This document shows, in pieces, positions 42,921-54,857 of a stretch of DNA of 64,000 nucleotides. Every line of letters begins with the position of its first letter. Position 1 is the stretch's first letter. The notes beneath the pieces were generated by a model. The model was not told the origin of the DNA. It ran no database searches and was given only the letters and a program-made list of their open reading frames with translations. The DNA is from Excoecaria cochinchinensis (lineage: Eukaryota; Streptophyta; Magnoliopsida; Malpighiales; Euphorbiaceae): NCBI GenBank assembly GCA_947683425.1, contig CANTUQ010000031.1:10786501-10850500 (forward strand). Reading direction: 5' to 3'. Made by a program: the position numbers and the translations under genes.

Positions 42921-45900
42921 TTAGCCGTGAAACCTCTTGAGTCTATCGACGTTGAACGATTCTTTAAACTCATTGCCATTGCTATCTGACAAGATCGCTG
43001 CACCCTTTGATAGCAACCTCTTGAGGATGAATGGACCTTTCCACGTGGGCCCGAACTTTCCTCTGATATCAGGCGCACCTGGTCTCATCTGCTTGAACAC
43101 CAAATCCCCTTCATTCAGGGGATGCTTATTGACTTTCTTTCCAAAGGATATAGCGAGCTTCTTCTGATAGATTTGGTTATGGTAATAGGCTCTCAATCTG
43201 TTCTCATCCAACATGTTTAAGTACTGTAACCGTTGTTGTGCTCATTCAGCTTCTAGGATCTGAGCTTCCATGACCTCTCTTAGTGACTTGAGTTCAACTT
43301 CAACTGGCAATACCACCTCCGTTCCATATAGCAAACAGTACGGTGTGTCTCCTGTAGATATTCTGGTGGTCGTTCTGTAACCCCAGAGTGCAAAAGGCAA
43401 CTTTTTCGCCCAATCTTTATAATTCTGGACCATCTTAGCTAGGATTCTCTTGACATTCTTGTTGATGGCTTCGACTGCTCCGTTGGCTTGAGGACGATAC
43501 GGAGAAGACTTGTGGTGCTCAATACCATATTTTTGGAGTAACTTCTTCGTCTCGGCCATGAACTGGACTCTATTATTAGACACCACATGGTGTGGAAGGC
43601 CATACCTACATATAAAATTTTTCTCGATGAATTTCGCCATATCCCGAGCATCAACTTTCTTGAAGGACTCAGCTTCTACCCACTTGGTAAAGTAGTCGAT
43701 GGCGACGATGATGTATCTATGCCCATTGGAGGCCGTGGGGCGTATCTCCCCAATAATGTCAATCCTCCAAGCTGCGAACGGCCAAGGCGACGTCAAATTA
43801 TGCAATTCTGAAATGGGCAAGTGCCTTAAATCTGCATACTATTGGCATAACTGACGCTGCTTTACATACTTCGAGCAATCGTTATCCATGGTAAGCCAGA
43901 AGAACCCTTGTCTCATAATCTTTTTGGCCAATGTCAGCCCGTTCATACGGGCTCCGCATATGCCGACGTGCGTTTCTTCCATTACCTTCTTGGCATCTTT
44001 CTCATCCAAACATCTCAACTGGATACCATCAGCCTATTGTTTGTACAATATTCCATCCATGCAGATGAACTGAGTAGACAACTTGCGAATCATTCTCTGA
44101 TATTTTCCTGTAGCTTCCTCTAGAAAGGTCGCATTTTCTAGGTAGTGCATAATATCGTGATACCACGGCTTCCCATCTGCTACTTCTAATTCCATTACCG
44201 ACTTGGATTCGAAGCTAGGTATCTTGAAGCTAGAAATCAAAACTGGCCTCATAACTACCCCTTCTGGATTGTCCCACATTGACACTAAAGTGGCGAGCGA
44301 ATCGGCCAACTGATTTTTGTCTCTTTGAACGAAATGGAATGTACACACTTCAAATTGACTGCTCAAGTCTCTTAAGTACTCGATGTACAACATTAGCCTT
44401 TTTTCTTTAACAGCCCATTCATCTCGAATTTGGTTAATCACCAGGGATGAATCTCCGAATACTTTCACATTCTTTGCCCCCAAGGCTATTAACGCTGCCA
44501 ACCCTGAACTATTATAGCTGCATCCTCATCCGGAAAGTTAAACTCATATGAGTCTCCTTGAATTGGGTGTTCTGCTAAGAATTCTGCCACTGCACACCCT
44601 TTGATAGTCTTTCGAGTAACGTACTCTACATCAAACTCTTGTAACAGTAACAACCACCTGCCCATCTTTCCAAGTAAAGATGGAGCTTCCTGTAAGTATC
44701 TCAAAGGCCCGTACCTTGTAGGAGTGAAAGTAGTGTCTCAACTTCTTAGAGGCCCAAATTACCACAAGACAGATTTTTTCTACTCCTGCATACTTAATCT
44801 CATAAGCCAGGAACTTCTTACTAAGGTAGTAAATAGCAAATTCCACTCCGAATTCATCCTCTTGGGCCATCATGGCGCCTACAGAACCATCTTCTATAGC
44901 TAAATATAGAATCATTGGTTTGACTGACTGTGGTGGTCTCAAGACCGGTGGTTTCAGCAAGTATTCTCTGATAGTATCGAAAGCTCTCTGACAATCTTCG
45001 TTCCACACTACAGGTTGATTTTTCCTTAAGATTTTTGTCGCCATCCTCTGATAAGTGGCTCTTGCATTTTTTAGGCCAAAAGGCATTACCCGATAAGCAT
45101 ACGTCCCCTACTCTGTGATAAAAGCCGTCTTAATTCGATCAATTATTTTATTGAGAATTTGATTGTAGCCTGCATAACCATCTCCAAAGCTATACATCTT
45201 GCAAGTAGCGGCGCTGTCTATCAACACATCTATATGGGGCAACGGAAAGTTATGTTTCAAACAAGCCTTATTCAAGTCCTGATAATCTACGCATATCCTT
45301 ACCTTGCCATTCTTTTTGGCTACGGGGACAACATTGGCCAACCAAGTTGGATACTGCACCTCAACTAGAAATTTGGCTTTGATTTGCTTGCGAATCTCCT
45401 CTTTTACTTTATCTGCCCATTCCGACCTAAGCCTTCTCAGTTTCTGTTTAACAGGTTTATGATCTGGATATGTAGGAATAGCGTGCTCTGTGACTTCCTG
45501 ATCAATTCCTGGCATATCTTCGTAGGTCCAGGCAAAGACTTTTTCATATTTTTTTAATATTCTCTCAAATTTTTCTCGCTCTTCAGGAGTTATATCAGAT
45601 GCTATCAAGATTTTCAAGGTTCCAAGAATAAATAGAGTAGCATCAATCGAGCTAATGTCAAATATAAATGGATTATGATCATGCATAATGAAATCGTTAA
45701 AAAAACATTGCACAATTGAAGGAAATTATTCGATTTATTAATAACACTAAAAAACGTCACTAACATTATTAAAAACGTTCGGAACTAAGAAGGAAAGTCT
45801 AAACTATCATCTTCCTCTCTCCACCGACGCAGGTGTTGTTGCCGACGGTCCATAATCAACTTCAGGGCCCATCATTCCTTCCTTCTTAGGCACTTAGTCC

Positions 45901-46830
45901 ATCTTATTCTTTCCCTCTTGCTTTTCTGGGTCAGAGATCTGCTTGGAGTCAATCAGATTTTGAATGGCATGTCTTAAGGCCTTGCAATAATCTGTGGTAT
46001 GCCCGGTGTGCTGGTGGAAGGTGTAATACTCATCCCCTTTATGATCGAGCTATCCTAGCTGGCGATGGCTGCAATATCCCCTCCTTCATCAGCCTCTTGA
46101 GGACCCAGGACAAAGATCTGCCCAAATTAGAAAAATGCCTTTGCTTTACTTCCGTGGTTGGCGCTTCTACAATCTCTTCCTTTTCTGGGCCTGGCATCAG
46201 CTCTTGAATGCGATCTTTTAAGGTACGACAATAGTCCGTTCTATGCCCCGAATACTGGTGATACGCGCAGTACCAATCTGCTCTATGTTTAGGGCGTCCT
46301 TGACTTGGGGCAGGCCCGGTCGGCAAGGGTTGTAACTTCCCTTTCTTGATGAGATGGGTGAAATGCCAAGATAATGGCCTACCCGAGATAGTGAGGTGGG
46401 GTTGAGTTGTTCTAGTGGCTGGGACTTCTGCAGCCTTAGCATTTGCCTTACTATTGTCAAGGCCTCCTGAGCTTTCCTCTTTTGGAGTATGCATGATTGC
46501 AGGGTCTTCATCCTCCTCGGACATAATGCCATGTTCTAAAGTAGGCTTCCTATTTCGTCCTTGCTCAACAGGGGAATCAAGTGATCTCTTACCTCTAATC
46601 TCAGAAGGAAAAGGAGGTACTGGAGTTGTTGCTGTATGAGCCTTCTCGATCGTGGCCGGCTTTCCTTAGTTGAGAGTTGTTGCCATAAGCTGAGCTTGCA
46701 GAATAAGTGCTATGGCATCCATCTTTTCTTTGACCGTGGCCAGCATCTTTTCAAGCTCCTCGAACCTTCTATCCAACTCCTGGGCAATTAGGGCATGAGT
46801 CTCTTCATTCTGTTGTGAAGGGCTAGCCAT
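42921..46830 (-). pseudogene. Tat-C gag-pol, heavily deleted
   Basis: ATG at 46830 (MASPSQQNEETHAL), stop of the last frame at 42921. The capsid core seen in Tat-G is missing. The gag zinc module is present twice: WYCAYHQYSGHRTDYC (about 46226-46275) and YYTFHQHTGHTTDYC (about 45986-46031, first Cys lost). Protease is absent. RT keeps CVDYQDLNKAC (about 45260-45310) but jumps from ATYQRMATKIL to RKNQPVVWNEDC, deleting about 115 residues including YVDD. The archaeal RNase H lacks its first two catalytic positions. Integrase is recognisable (43242-44030), but the second catalytic Asp is Asn (VVSNNRVQF). The C-terminus (GDLVFKQMRPGAPDIRGKF...VDRLKRFHG) is intact. It is non-functional. Confidence 0.9.
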
Positions 46831-47889
46831 TTCTAATGCCTTTAGATTCTCTGGTAAGAACGCTAAAACTTTGTCAGCCCACGTGAACTCTAATCGCTCC
46901 TTAGACAACTATTGGGATCCCCTAACCACCCAAGCAAATGGTCTATAATGGCTGAAAATCAAGGAGTTAGAATGATGTATGATAATATGTAATGCATGAT
47001 CGTGCTGTGCAACAAATGGTATACAGTGACTGAAAGAGATTACAATGATACATGTGAAAAATTTGAAAAACTATACATAGGATAATATGTACATGTAATA
47101 ATTATATACAAAGAATAAGATGTATACATAGGGAGGAAATAAAAAAAAAAAAAAATTATTTGTGCATGAATGACATGAATATGCAATGCATCATCCACAA
47201 TCACATGCAAGCAGATAGATCCTTCCAACCTTATTGCCCCCACACACGAGGTCGTGCGGTCTCTGTTCTAGGTGGGCTTAATCCATGGGTTAACAGGGAA
47301 CCCAATGGATGCGCATGGTGCTCAGTGAAAAACCGGCAGCATAACCTCTCTTAGCTAATATGCATATGCATGGGTTTTGACCATCATGTATTTAGGCAGT
47401 CCGAATAAATTGACATGGGCCTATCTGGGCGTGAAAGCCCTTGATTATGTGACCAATCAGATTATTTGGGTTTGTCCAATACAAAATGATCCATATAGCA
47501 AGCAAGATATTATGGCTCATACCCCCTAGGGGAAGTATCTATTGCCATTACATGAGCTTTAGTCAAGGTGATGAAACTTTAGGGCTACCCAAGCATGGCC
47601 CCTGCCAATGGGTCTAGCTCATCACGAGCGTAACGACCGATCGGGTCTCCGATTAATATACCATGATGGCACGAGGCTTGGGCTGGTGATTATCCTTAAC
47701 ACTTCCCTACATTGAGTGAACGTAGGGTCGTGCTTCAAGAACGCACTGGGGTTGATAAAGGGACCAAACTAGCATAGATCTAAGGCTCTAATGCGATGCA
47801 ATGCAATTTCATAAAAGGATGAAATTTTTAACTTAAAACTCAATTATAAATTTTAACCAAGGTACTTTCGAAGTGAAGCCTCGAGTATG
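46831..47889 (-). other. Tat-C leader with predicted splice acceptor
   Basis: Homologous to the Tat-I and Tat-G leaders; palindrome CCGATCGG at 47637-47644. Minus-strand acceptor: TCTAAC, pyrimidine-rich sequence, GATTTTCAG|CC with AG at plus 46952-46953. No ATG lies between it and the gag ATG at 46830. Confidence 0.72.
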
Positions 47890-47907
47890 TCCCCAGCGGA
47901 GTCGCCA
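47890..47907 (-). other. Primer binding site of Tat-C
   Basis: The minus strand reads TGGCGACTCCGCTGGGGA, one base inside the 5' LTR; one mismatch from the Tat-G site. Confidence 0.85.
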
Positions 47908-47908
47908 C

Positions 47909-48376
47909 TGTGACGCGCGCCGAACCCTGGGGCGCCCCGAGGGCCCGCTTTTAGGGCGATCGGGTGGAGGTTCATGAAAACTTGTAAGGTATTTACAAGT
48001 GCGTCTATTTGGGCATCTGTAGCGTGCAGCGTTGCACGGAGAATCATGCGTCGCGTGCGCGGAGCGCCGAGCGATGGCGCTCCGCGCGTCGCAGCGCCTT
48101 GCAACGTGCTGCCACAAGGCGCCGTCGCGGCCGACGGTCGAAAAATTTTTTTTTAAAATTTTTTTATTTTCTAATTTAACTAAAAATATTGTAATTTCAA
48201 GCCCCCATTTTTCAAAACTAATTTTTAAAATATTTTTTATTATTTTTTTACTTTTTTCACTCCAAAATGCAAATTTGAAAAGAAAATCATCACTTTTAAC
48301 CTTTTTGCCTGTGGAAAGGCGTCTTATCATCATTGGGTAACTCTGATCTGGGCTGCCTCAGGACCCGGTGTCTACA
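47909..48376 (-). repeat. 5' LTR of Tat-C, internally deleted (468 bp)
   Basis: Both ends match the 3' LTR closely (47909-48017 versus 21812-21920; 48146-48376 versus 24490-24721, only a few substitutions), but about 2.45 kb of the middle is gone and the GC island (48018-48148) differs in sequence. The deletion removed the LTR region holding the predicted splice donor. Confidence 0.92.
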
Positions 48377-49750
48377 CTTCCTCAACTCCATGATGATGCC
48401 ATAACACCTTAACCAAAGGGACTTGCTTATTCTTTAACTGCCTCACTTCCCAGGCTAAAATGGCCTTCGGTTCCTCATCATAAGAATAATCCGGTTGCAC
48501 TTGCACATCTTGAACTGACAACACATGTCAAGGGTCTGATCTATACCGACGAAGCACGAAAACATGAAATACATCATGCAACTTTGCCAACTCCATCAAT
48601 AAAGCCAATCTATAGGCTACCGGACCAACTCTGGCCCAACAACGGAACGCTCGGTAAACTCTGTCCAACAAACTGGAGTCCTACATGGCCGACCATACAA
48701 AGCCTCATACGGTGACATACCGATGCACGACTGATAACTGTTGTTGGAGGCAAACTCCATAAGTTGCACATATCGATCCCAACTACCCGAAATTTCCAAG
48801 GCACAAGCTCGCAACATATCTTCTAAAATCTGAATGACCCTCTCTGACTGCCCATCTGTCTGAGGATGAAATGCCGTACTGAAATTCAACCTGGTACCCA
48901 AAGCTCTCTACAACTCCGTCCAAAACTTCGATGTGAACCTTGGATCCCGATCTGACACTATAGACAACAGCACTCCAGGCAATCTGACCACCTCATCCAT
49001 ATAGATACTGGCTAACTTATCCATCAGATAATCCACTCTAACTGGTAGAAAATGAGCTGACTTCGTAAGCCGATCTATAATAACCCAAACTGAATCATGC
49101 TTCCTCTGAGTCAACGGCAAAACCCGACATGAAATCTATAGCGCTGTCATCCCATTTCCACTCGGGGATAGGCAAAGGAGTGAGCAATCCCGAAGGGACT
49201 TGGAGCTCAGCCTTTACCTGCTGATAGATCAAACACTTGGCCACATAATCCACAATGTCTCTCTTCATGCCAGACCACCAATAGAATTGCTTCATGTCCC
49301 GATACATCTTCTCACTACCAGGATGTATAGTGAAAACCGTAGTGTGTGCCTCACTCAAAAGCTGTTTCCTCAATTCAACATTCTCGGGCACACACAAATG
49401 ATTCCTATACCTAAGCACCCCATCCAAAATCGAGAACTCTGACTGCTTACCCTGCTGGACCTCTAGCAAAGTCCATTGCAATCTCATATCATCCTTCTGA
49501 GCATCCACTATCAACTGTCTCAAAGTAGGCTTCACTCTTAATTGGGCAACCAAAGCCCCATCTGAATCAAATCTCCATCTGAACTGTCTCAAAAACAAAG
49601 ACGAACTGACTTTCTACTCAGAGCATCTGCCATTACATTAGCCTTACCCGGATAGTAATCCACAATGCAGTCGTAGTCCTTGAACAACTCTAACCATCGG
49701 CGTTGCCTCATATTCAACTCTTTTTGTGTGAGGAGATACTTCAGACTCTC
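48377..49750 (-). pseudogene. Tekay-B pol: RNase H end, integrase and most of the chromodomain
   Basis: The right edge begins SLKYLLTQKELN within RNase H, where LTR D inserted. Next come YYPGKANVMADALSRK, the HHCC part of integrase (IHPGSEKMYRDMKQFYWWSGM; the second Cys pair is partly lost, CLIYQQ), the catalytic core (VSDRDPRFTSKF, DGQSERVIQ), and the chromodomain up to WHHHGVEE at 48382. Frameshifts near 49600 and 49120 and stops near 48905 and 48616 make it non-coding. It is closest to Tekay-A in sequence style but a different subfamily. Confidence 0.88.
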
Positions 49751-52700
49751 TGTGACGCGCGTCGAACCCCTGGGCGCCTCGAACCACCCGCTTCTAGGGC
49801 CTTCGGGATGAGGTTCATGAAAACTTGTAGAAAATTACAAGTGCGTCCATTTTGGGCAACAAGGAGGTTTCTTGGAATCGCCACCCAATAGAACATTGAA
49901 AAAGGTCGTTTAGCCTCAGTGAGCCTAAGATAGCGCTACTATGTCCATTATAGGCAAGCCGGAGGTGTCTTGGAGGATTCCATCCTAATGATAGGATAAT
50001 CCTCTAACCTCATGCTTGGGCAAACCAGAGGTGTCTTGGAGGTATCTACCTTAATAGAACATTAAGATGGCCCTCTCACCTCGTGGCGCCTAGGACTGTG
50101 CAAGTTTGATCTTTTTATGGGACACAAGAGGTGCCTTGGAGGCTTCCACCCCAACAGAATGCTGAGATGTCCCTCTCGCCTCATTGAGCCCAAAGACCAG
50201 AGAAGGTTCGGGACTTCCCATTTATTCATACCTTGGTTAAGTTTATAATTGAGTTTTATATTTAGCGTTTCATCCCATTTCGCATTCAATTTAATGCAGT
50301 TAATTAAAGCGCATGTCAATCACATAATGGAAGCGATGAATAAAACAAGATTAAAATAAAGTACATGATAATAAATACAATAAAACTAGGGGCAAAATGC
50401 AACCCCTATTGTAAATAAAATACAAATCATAGATAAATCGGGATCTTGATTAAAAATTAGGACATTGGTCCTCGCATGCATACTTGTAAAAAAGAGTGTT
50501 AAAGGTGATGGTTTATTTAGGTATGAAAAACTAGGACATTTATCCCATTTTTATTTACAAAAAAATGCCAAATTAATTAATTGAAATGTTTTTGTGATTT
50601 TCTTTTTAGCATGCCTAAAATAAACAATTTTATTAAAGATTACATGGCAAAATAAATAAAAAAGGCAAAATAAATAAAAAAGCCAAATAAATGAAATCTT
50701 ACAAATAAAGCAATTAAATATCTAACCCAAACGAGCCTTATGGATCTCCTCGTGTGCTTGCAAGAATACCCAAAAGGAAAAATAAGTTGTAAAATAAAAA
50801 TAAAACACCAATGAAATAATGTTAGTAATTAAATCAATTAAATCAACTAAGTATATAATAAATGATAAAATAAAATAAAATAAGATAAAAATAAGATGAC
50901 ATCAAAATGACAAATAAATTACCATGTTAACAATTTAAAATAAATGAGAGAAATGTATTATGAATGACAAATGAATTAAATGATGTGATTGAAATAAATA
51001 AAATAATGTTAATGAATTAATACATAAAAATATGATCATGATAATAATAATGAAAATAAACAAATAAATTAATAAACAATAAATATATAACAATGAAAAA
51101 GAATGATAAAAAATGAATAAAAGAATGATGAAAATAATTAAATGAGTGACATAATTAATTAATGTTATCCCAATTAACAGAAAATATTTACATGGCAAAA
51201 ACATCAATCAAAATGAATTAATTAATTACATGTTAAAAATAATGAGAAATAAAAGCAAAAATAAATTATTTACATGTTAGAAATAACAATAAATCGATAT
51301 TTACAAGTTAGAAATGATAAGAAATCAATATTTACATGAACAAAAATAATATATAAACATATTAAATGAGACAAATATAAAAGCAATAGAATAAATGAAT
51401 AAATAAATGAAAATAATAAAAATAATATACATGTTAATAAATTAAATATGACCTAAATAATAAAAAATAAAAGATTTAAGCCCAGAATGTTTACCCTCAA
51501 AGTTTCGGATTCGATGAAGGTAAAAATGATGATTGATTTCCCTGTTTGTGATTTGCAAGCTTAGAGTTGAGATAATAAAAATTTTGGAATTTTATTTCAA
51601 GGAAAAATAGTCTTAAAAAATGATCAAAAATTCTTTAAGAACAAAGAATTAATTTCTTTGCCTAAAAATGATTTTTATTGATTAAACAAAAAGGGTTCTC
51701 AAGAACAAACAATTCTTTTGTTTGTCTCAAGAAAAAAATCATTTATGGAAAAAACAAAAAAAAACCTCTTTTTAGAAAATCAAATGAAAAATTAGATTTC
51801 AAGAACAAACATTTTTTTTGAATGTCTCAAAATCTATTTTTCATCAAAAAGGGATTCAAATAAAAATCATTAAAAAAAAAATTAATTGAAAACTAAAAAA
51901 TAATAAATCAAAAATGAATTTTGAGAGCATACAATTGTTATGTTTGTCTCAAAATCAATTGAAAACTAAAATAATAAATCAAAAATGAATTTTGAGAGCA
52001 AACAATTGTTATGTTTGTCTCAAAATCAATTGCCATTAACAAAATTCCAACTTAAAATATGTATTAGAAGAAATTCCATTGGAAAAAGAAGAAGAATTGA
52101 ACTATTTTTTTTTCTTTTTTTGTTGGGGAAAATCTGGAAATTTTAGATAGAATTTGGGAGGAAGAAGAAGAGAAAAGATGAAGAAAAACCCTAGAAAAAA
52201 TCCCCCCTCATTCTCTTTCTATTATTTTCGTTTTATATGAAAAAAAGATTAAAACCTAACTAATTATTGGAAAAATCTTAATTAAATAAGATATGAATTA
52301 TTTTTAATTTTAAAAATTGAAAAAAGCCTTTAAAAACCCAAAAGAAATGGGATAAAAATGGATTTTTGGGTGAAAAATCGGAAAAAACTGATTTTGGGGC
52401 AAAATTGGGTAATTTCGGTGGAACAGGTGCGACGAATGCCCGTCGCTGGCGAACGACGGCCAGCGCGCGCGCCGCGTGCTGGCAGGCGAGATGTGCGAGC
52501 GATAGCTCCCCGTCTCGAGTGCCACGCAATGGCGCTCGGCTTCGCAGCAGCGCCTGCGCGCTGCCGCTGCCGTGGCTGACGCTCGACCCATTTTTTTTTT
52601 TAAAAAAAAACTTTAAAATTAACTAAAAATACTACAATTTCTAAACCCCATTTTTCAAATCTAATTTTTAAAATATTTTTTATTATTTTTTTTGCTCTAA

Positions 52701-52772
52701 AATGCAAATTTGAACAGGAAATCATCATTTTCAACCTTTTTGCCTGTGAGTAGGCATCTTATCATCATTGGG
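49751..52772 (-). repeat. Tat-type LTR D (3' or solo LTR), truncated at its start
   Basis: The left end TGTGACGCGCGTCGAACC directly follows Tekay-B RNase H, with candidate duplication CTCTC (49746-49750) and no primer site, so this is a 3' or solo LTR. It runs parallel to the Tat-C 3' LTR through AT-rich DNA and a GC island, then stops matching at about 52772, some 55 bp short of the LTR start. A donor-like TTGAGG|GTAAAC has its GT at plus 51493-51494. Confidence 0.85.
52420..52590 (-). other. GC island in LTR D
   Basis: About 170 bp with inverted GC-rich words (GACGGCCAGCGCGCGC, CAGCAGCGCCTGCGCGCTG) at the same LTR position as in Tat-C and Tat-G, yet different from both. Confidence 0.82.
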
Positions 52773-53981
52773 TTTTAATTTGTTTTCATTTATTTATGTC
52801 TTCTATTATTTGTTTTCTTTATTTTGTTTGCCCTCTTATTCAAAAAAGCTTTTTTTTTATCTTTTATTTTATCATTTTATTTCAGTTCTGAATTTTTGTA
52901 CTAATGTGTTTGTTTATTTTGCGAGATATCCTTTTTATTATTTTTTGGATGGGTTCAATTTGAGGATGATGATGGCCACCCGAATATAAGGATTTATACT
53001 TGGTTTATTCCCTTTAACCCTCATCTTTATTATTATTATTTATTTAATATTGATTGTAGGTTTATTACTTTTTTTCTTTCTTTCTTCTGCTTATTATTAT
53101 TATTATTATTGCTAGTCTTAGTATTTTATTATTATATTAATTGCACAATTGTTGAATATTGTTATGATGATTTATTTATTTCCCTTTTGTAAAATTATTT
53201 TTTTTGTCACGTTAATAAAATGGCTAAGAGTTTTATAATAATCAATTTGGGAATTTTTGCAAAATCAAGGACCAAACTCCTATTTTATCCAATAAAATCA
53301 TCACATAAAAGATTGTTTTTGATAATAAATACATCTAGGACGAATGTCCTCAATTTTAAAAAGTATCCCGTTTCATGCATGTTTTGTACCTTATTTACAA
53401 TGGGGGTTGTATTCCGCCCCTAGTTTTATTGTAATTTACTTTCATATGCTTTATCTTAATGTTATTTTATTTTCTGCTTTTATGTGAATGATTGCGCCTT
53501 TTTAATTAATTGCATCGTATGGAAAGATGGTGAAATAATAAATTCAAAACCTAATTGTAAAATTAATCAAGGTATAAATAAATGAGAAGTCCCGAACCTA
53601 CTCTTGTATTCGGGCACAACGAGGCGAGAGGACCATTTCGATGTTTCATTGGAATGTGGTCTCCAAGACACCTCTTGTGTCCCATCAAAAGACTCAATTT
53701 ACAATCCTAGGCTACTTTGGGTTAGAGGGTCATTCCAAAGTTCTATTGGGGTGAATGCCTCCAAGACCCCTTCGGTTTGCCCAAAATGGATAATATGCGC
53801 CGTCTTAGGCTCACTGAGGCGAGACGAACTTTCCTAATGTTTTATTGGGTGGCGACTCCATGAAACCTCCTTATTGCCCAAAATAGATGCACTTGTAAAT
53901 CCCTTACAAGTTCCAATGAACCTCTCCTGGAAGCCCTAAAGTGGGCCTTCAGGAAGGCCGTGAAGTTTGGCGCGCGTCACA
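52773..53981 (+). repeat. Tat-type LTR fragment F, 3' half, plus strand
   Basis: It lacks the LTR start but ends GGCGCGCGTCACA at 53981, followed by a primer site. It contains ATT microsatellite (about 53025-53115), the GGGGTTGTATTCCGCC block and the regular end sequence. It faces LTR D head to head. Confidence 0.85.
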
Positions 53982-53982
53982 G

Positions 53983-54000
53983 TGGTGACTCCACTGGGGA
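53983..54000 (+). other. Primer binding site of fragment F
   Basis: TGGTGACTCCACTGGGGA, one mismatch from the Tat-G site. Confidence 0.8.
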
Positions 54001-54119
54001 CATATTCGAGGCTTCGATTCGAAAGTACCTTGATTAAAGTATGTGAGCAATTCTTCGTGAAAGAGTTTGAGCAGAAGTGTGTGACCAAAGCCTATCGGGA
54101 GGCAAAGTGGAATGAATTT
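54001..54119 (+). pseudogene. Tat leader stub fused to a Tekay gag scrap
   Basis: 54001-54036 matches the first bases of the Tat leader. 54037-54119 encodes EQFFVKEFEQKCVTKAYREAKWNEF, clearly Tekay gag (compare WEFFEGEFQNRYVTKAYKDAKW in Tekay-A). Sequence then switches back to Tat LTR. A short chimeric frame (53967-54161) crosses all three parts; I treat it as accidental. Confidence 0.85.
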
Positions 54120-54857
54120 ATATTAATTGTTTTCATTTTTTACCTTTTTCTTATCTTGTAACTCATTTCTTTTAAAGCTTCCTATTATTTTCCTTTCTTT
54201 ACTTTAGTCATCAATTTTGACACTAATATGTTTATTCCTATGAGTTATTTTCTGACCATTTGGAATTGGAGTTGTAAATGATGATGGTCGAGCCAATCTG
54301 AGGATCTCCATACGGGTTCTTTCTTCACCCTTGCTTTTTATTCATGTTATTATTAAGATTATTTCAATGTCGTTAAAGTGAAGAGGGCCAAATATTTTAT
54401 AGTAATTAATTTGGAATTTTCTCGAAAGCTGTGGACCAATGTCCTATTTTTAACCAACAAAATTGACGTTTCTTAAAATCAGTTTGTAACGAATATGCAT
54501 GGCAGGACCAATGTCCTCACTCCAATGAATATCCCGTTTTCTGTATGATTTGTATATTATTTTTATAATGGGGGTTGTATTCCGCCCATAGTTTTATTGT
54601 AATTTATTTTGAGGACGTTTATTTTAATAATGCTTTATTTATTGCTTTTGACGTGAATGATTGCGCCTTAATTAAATGCATCGTGTGGCAAGTTGATGAA
54701 ACAATAAATTCAAAACTTAATCATAATATTGATCAAGATACAAATAAATGAGAAGTTCCGAACTCACTCTAGTCTTTGGGGCTCAATGAGGCGAGAGGTC
54801 TAGGTCTTCCAAGACACCTCTTGAGTCTCACCAAAAGACTTAAATTTACAATCCTAG
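54120..54857 (+). repeat. Tat-type LTR fragment F', interrupted by Tekay-E
   Basis: It starts at nearly the same LTR position as fragment F and runs to ACAATCCTAG at 54857, where Tekay-E begins; in F the same phrase continues GCTACTTTGGG (about 53700-53720). The remainder is presumably right of the window. Confidence 0.82.

Larger units (their letters stand above)
21812..48376 (-). mobile_element. Tat-C: defective Tat-lineage element carrying nested Tat-G
   Basis: Target duplication CTTCC at 21807-21811 and 48377-48381. Minus-strand order: 5' LTR 47909-48376 (only 468 bp, internally deleted), primer site 47890-47907, leader, degenerate gag-pol 46830-42921, a ~3.8-kb 3' UTR with two tandem arrays (split by Tat-G at 25399-38903), then 3' LTR 24721-21812. 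Removing Tat-G leaves about 13 kb. Confidence 0.93.
9844..49750 (-). mobile_element. Tekay-B: base-layer chromovirus, interrupted by H, Tekay-A, Tat-C and D
   Basis: The remaining minus-strand parts are 3' LTR (9844-10902 and 20542-21707), polypurine tract (AGTAGGAGAGAG on the minus strand, just right of 21707), the end of the chromodomain (21766-21811), then chromodomain-integrase-RNase H (48377-49750). Joining the flanks of Tekay-A and Tat-C restores LTR and coding continuity, which supports one original element. RT, protease, gag and the 5' LTR would lie right of the window. Confidence 0.88.

Noticed and set aside
53967..54161. Chimeric frame joining Tat leader and Tekay gag
   Set aside because: Short, spans rearrangement junctions, no promoter or conserved partner.
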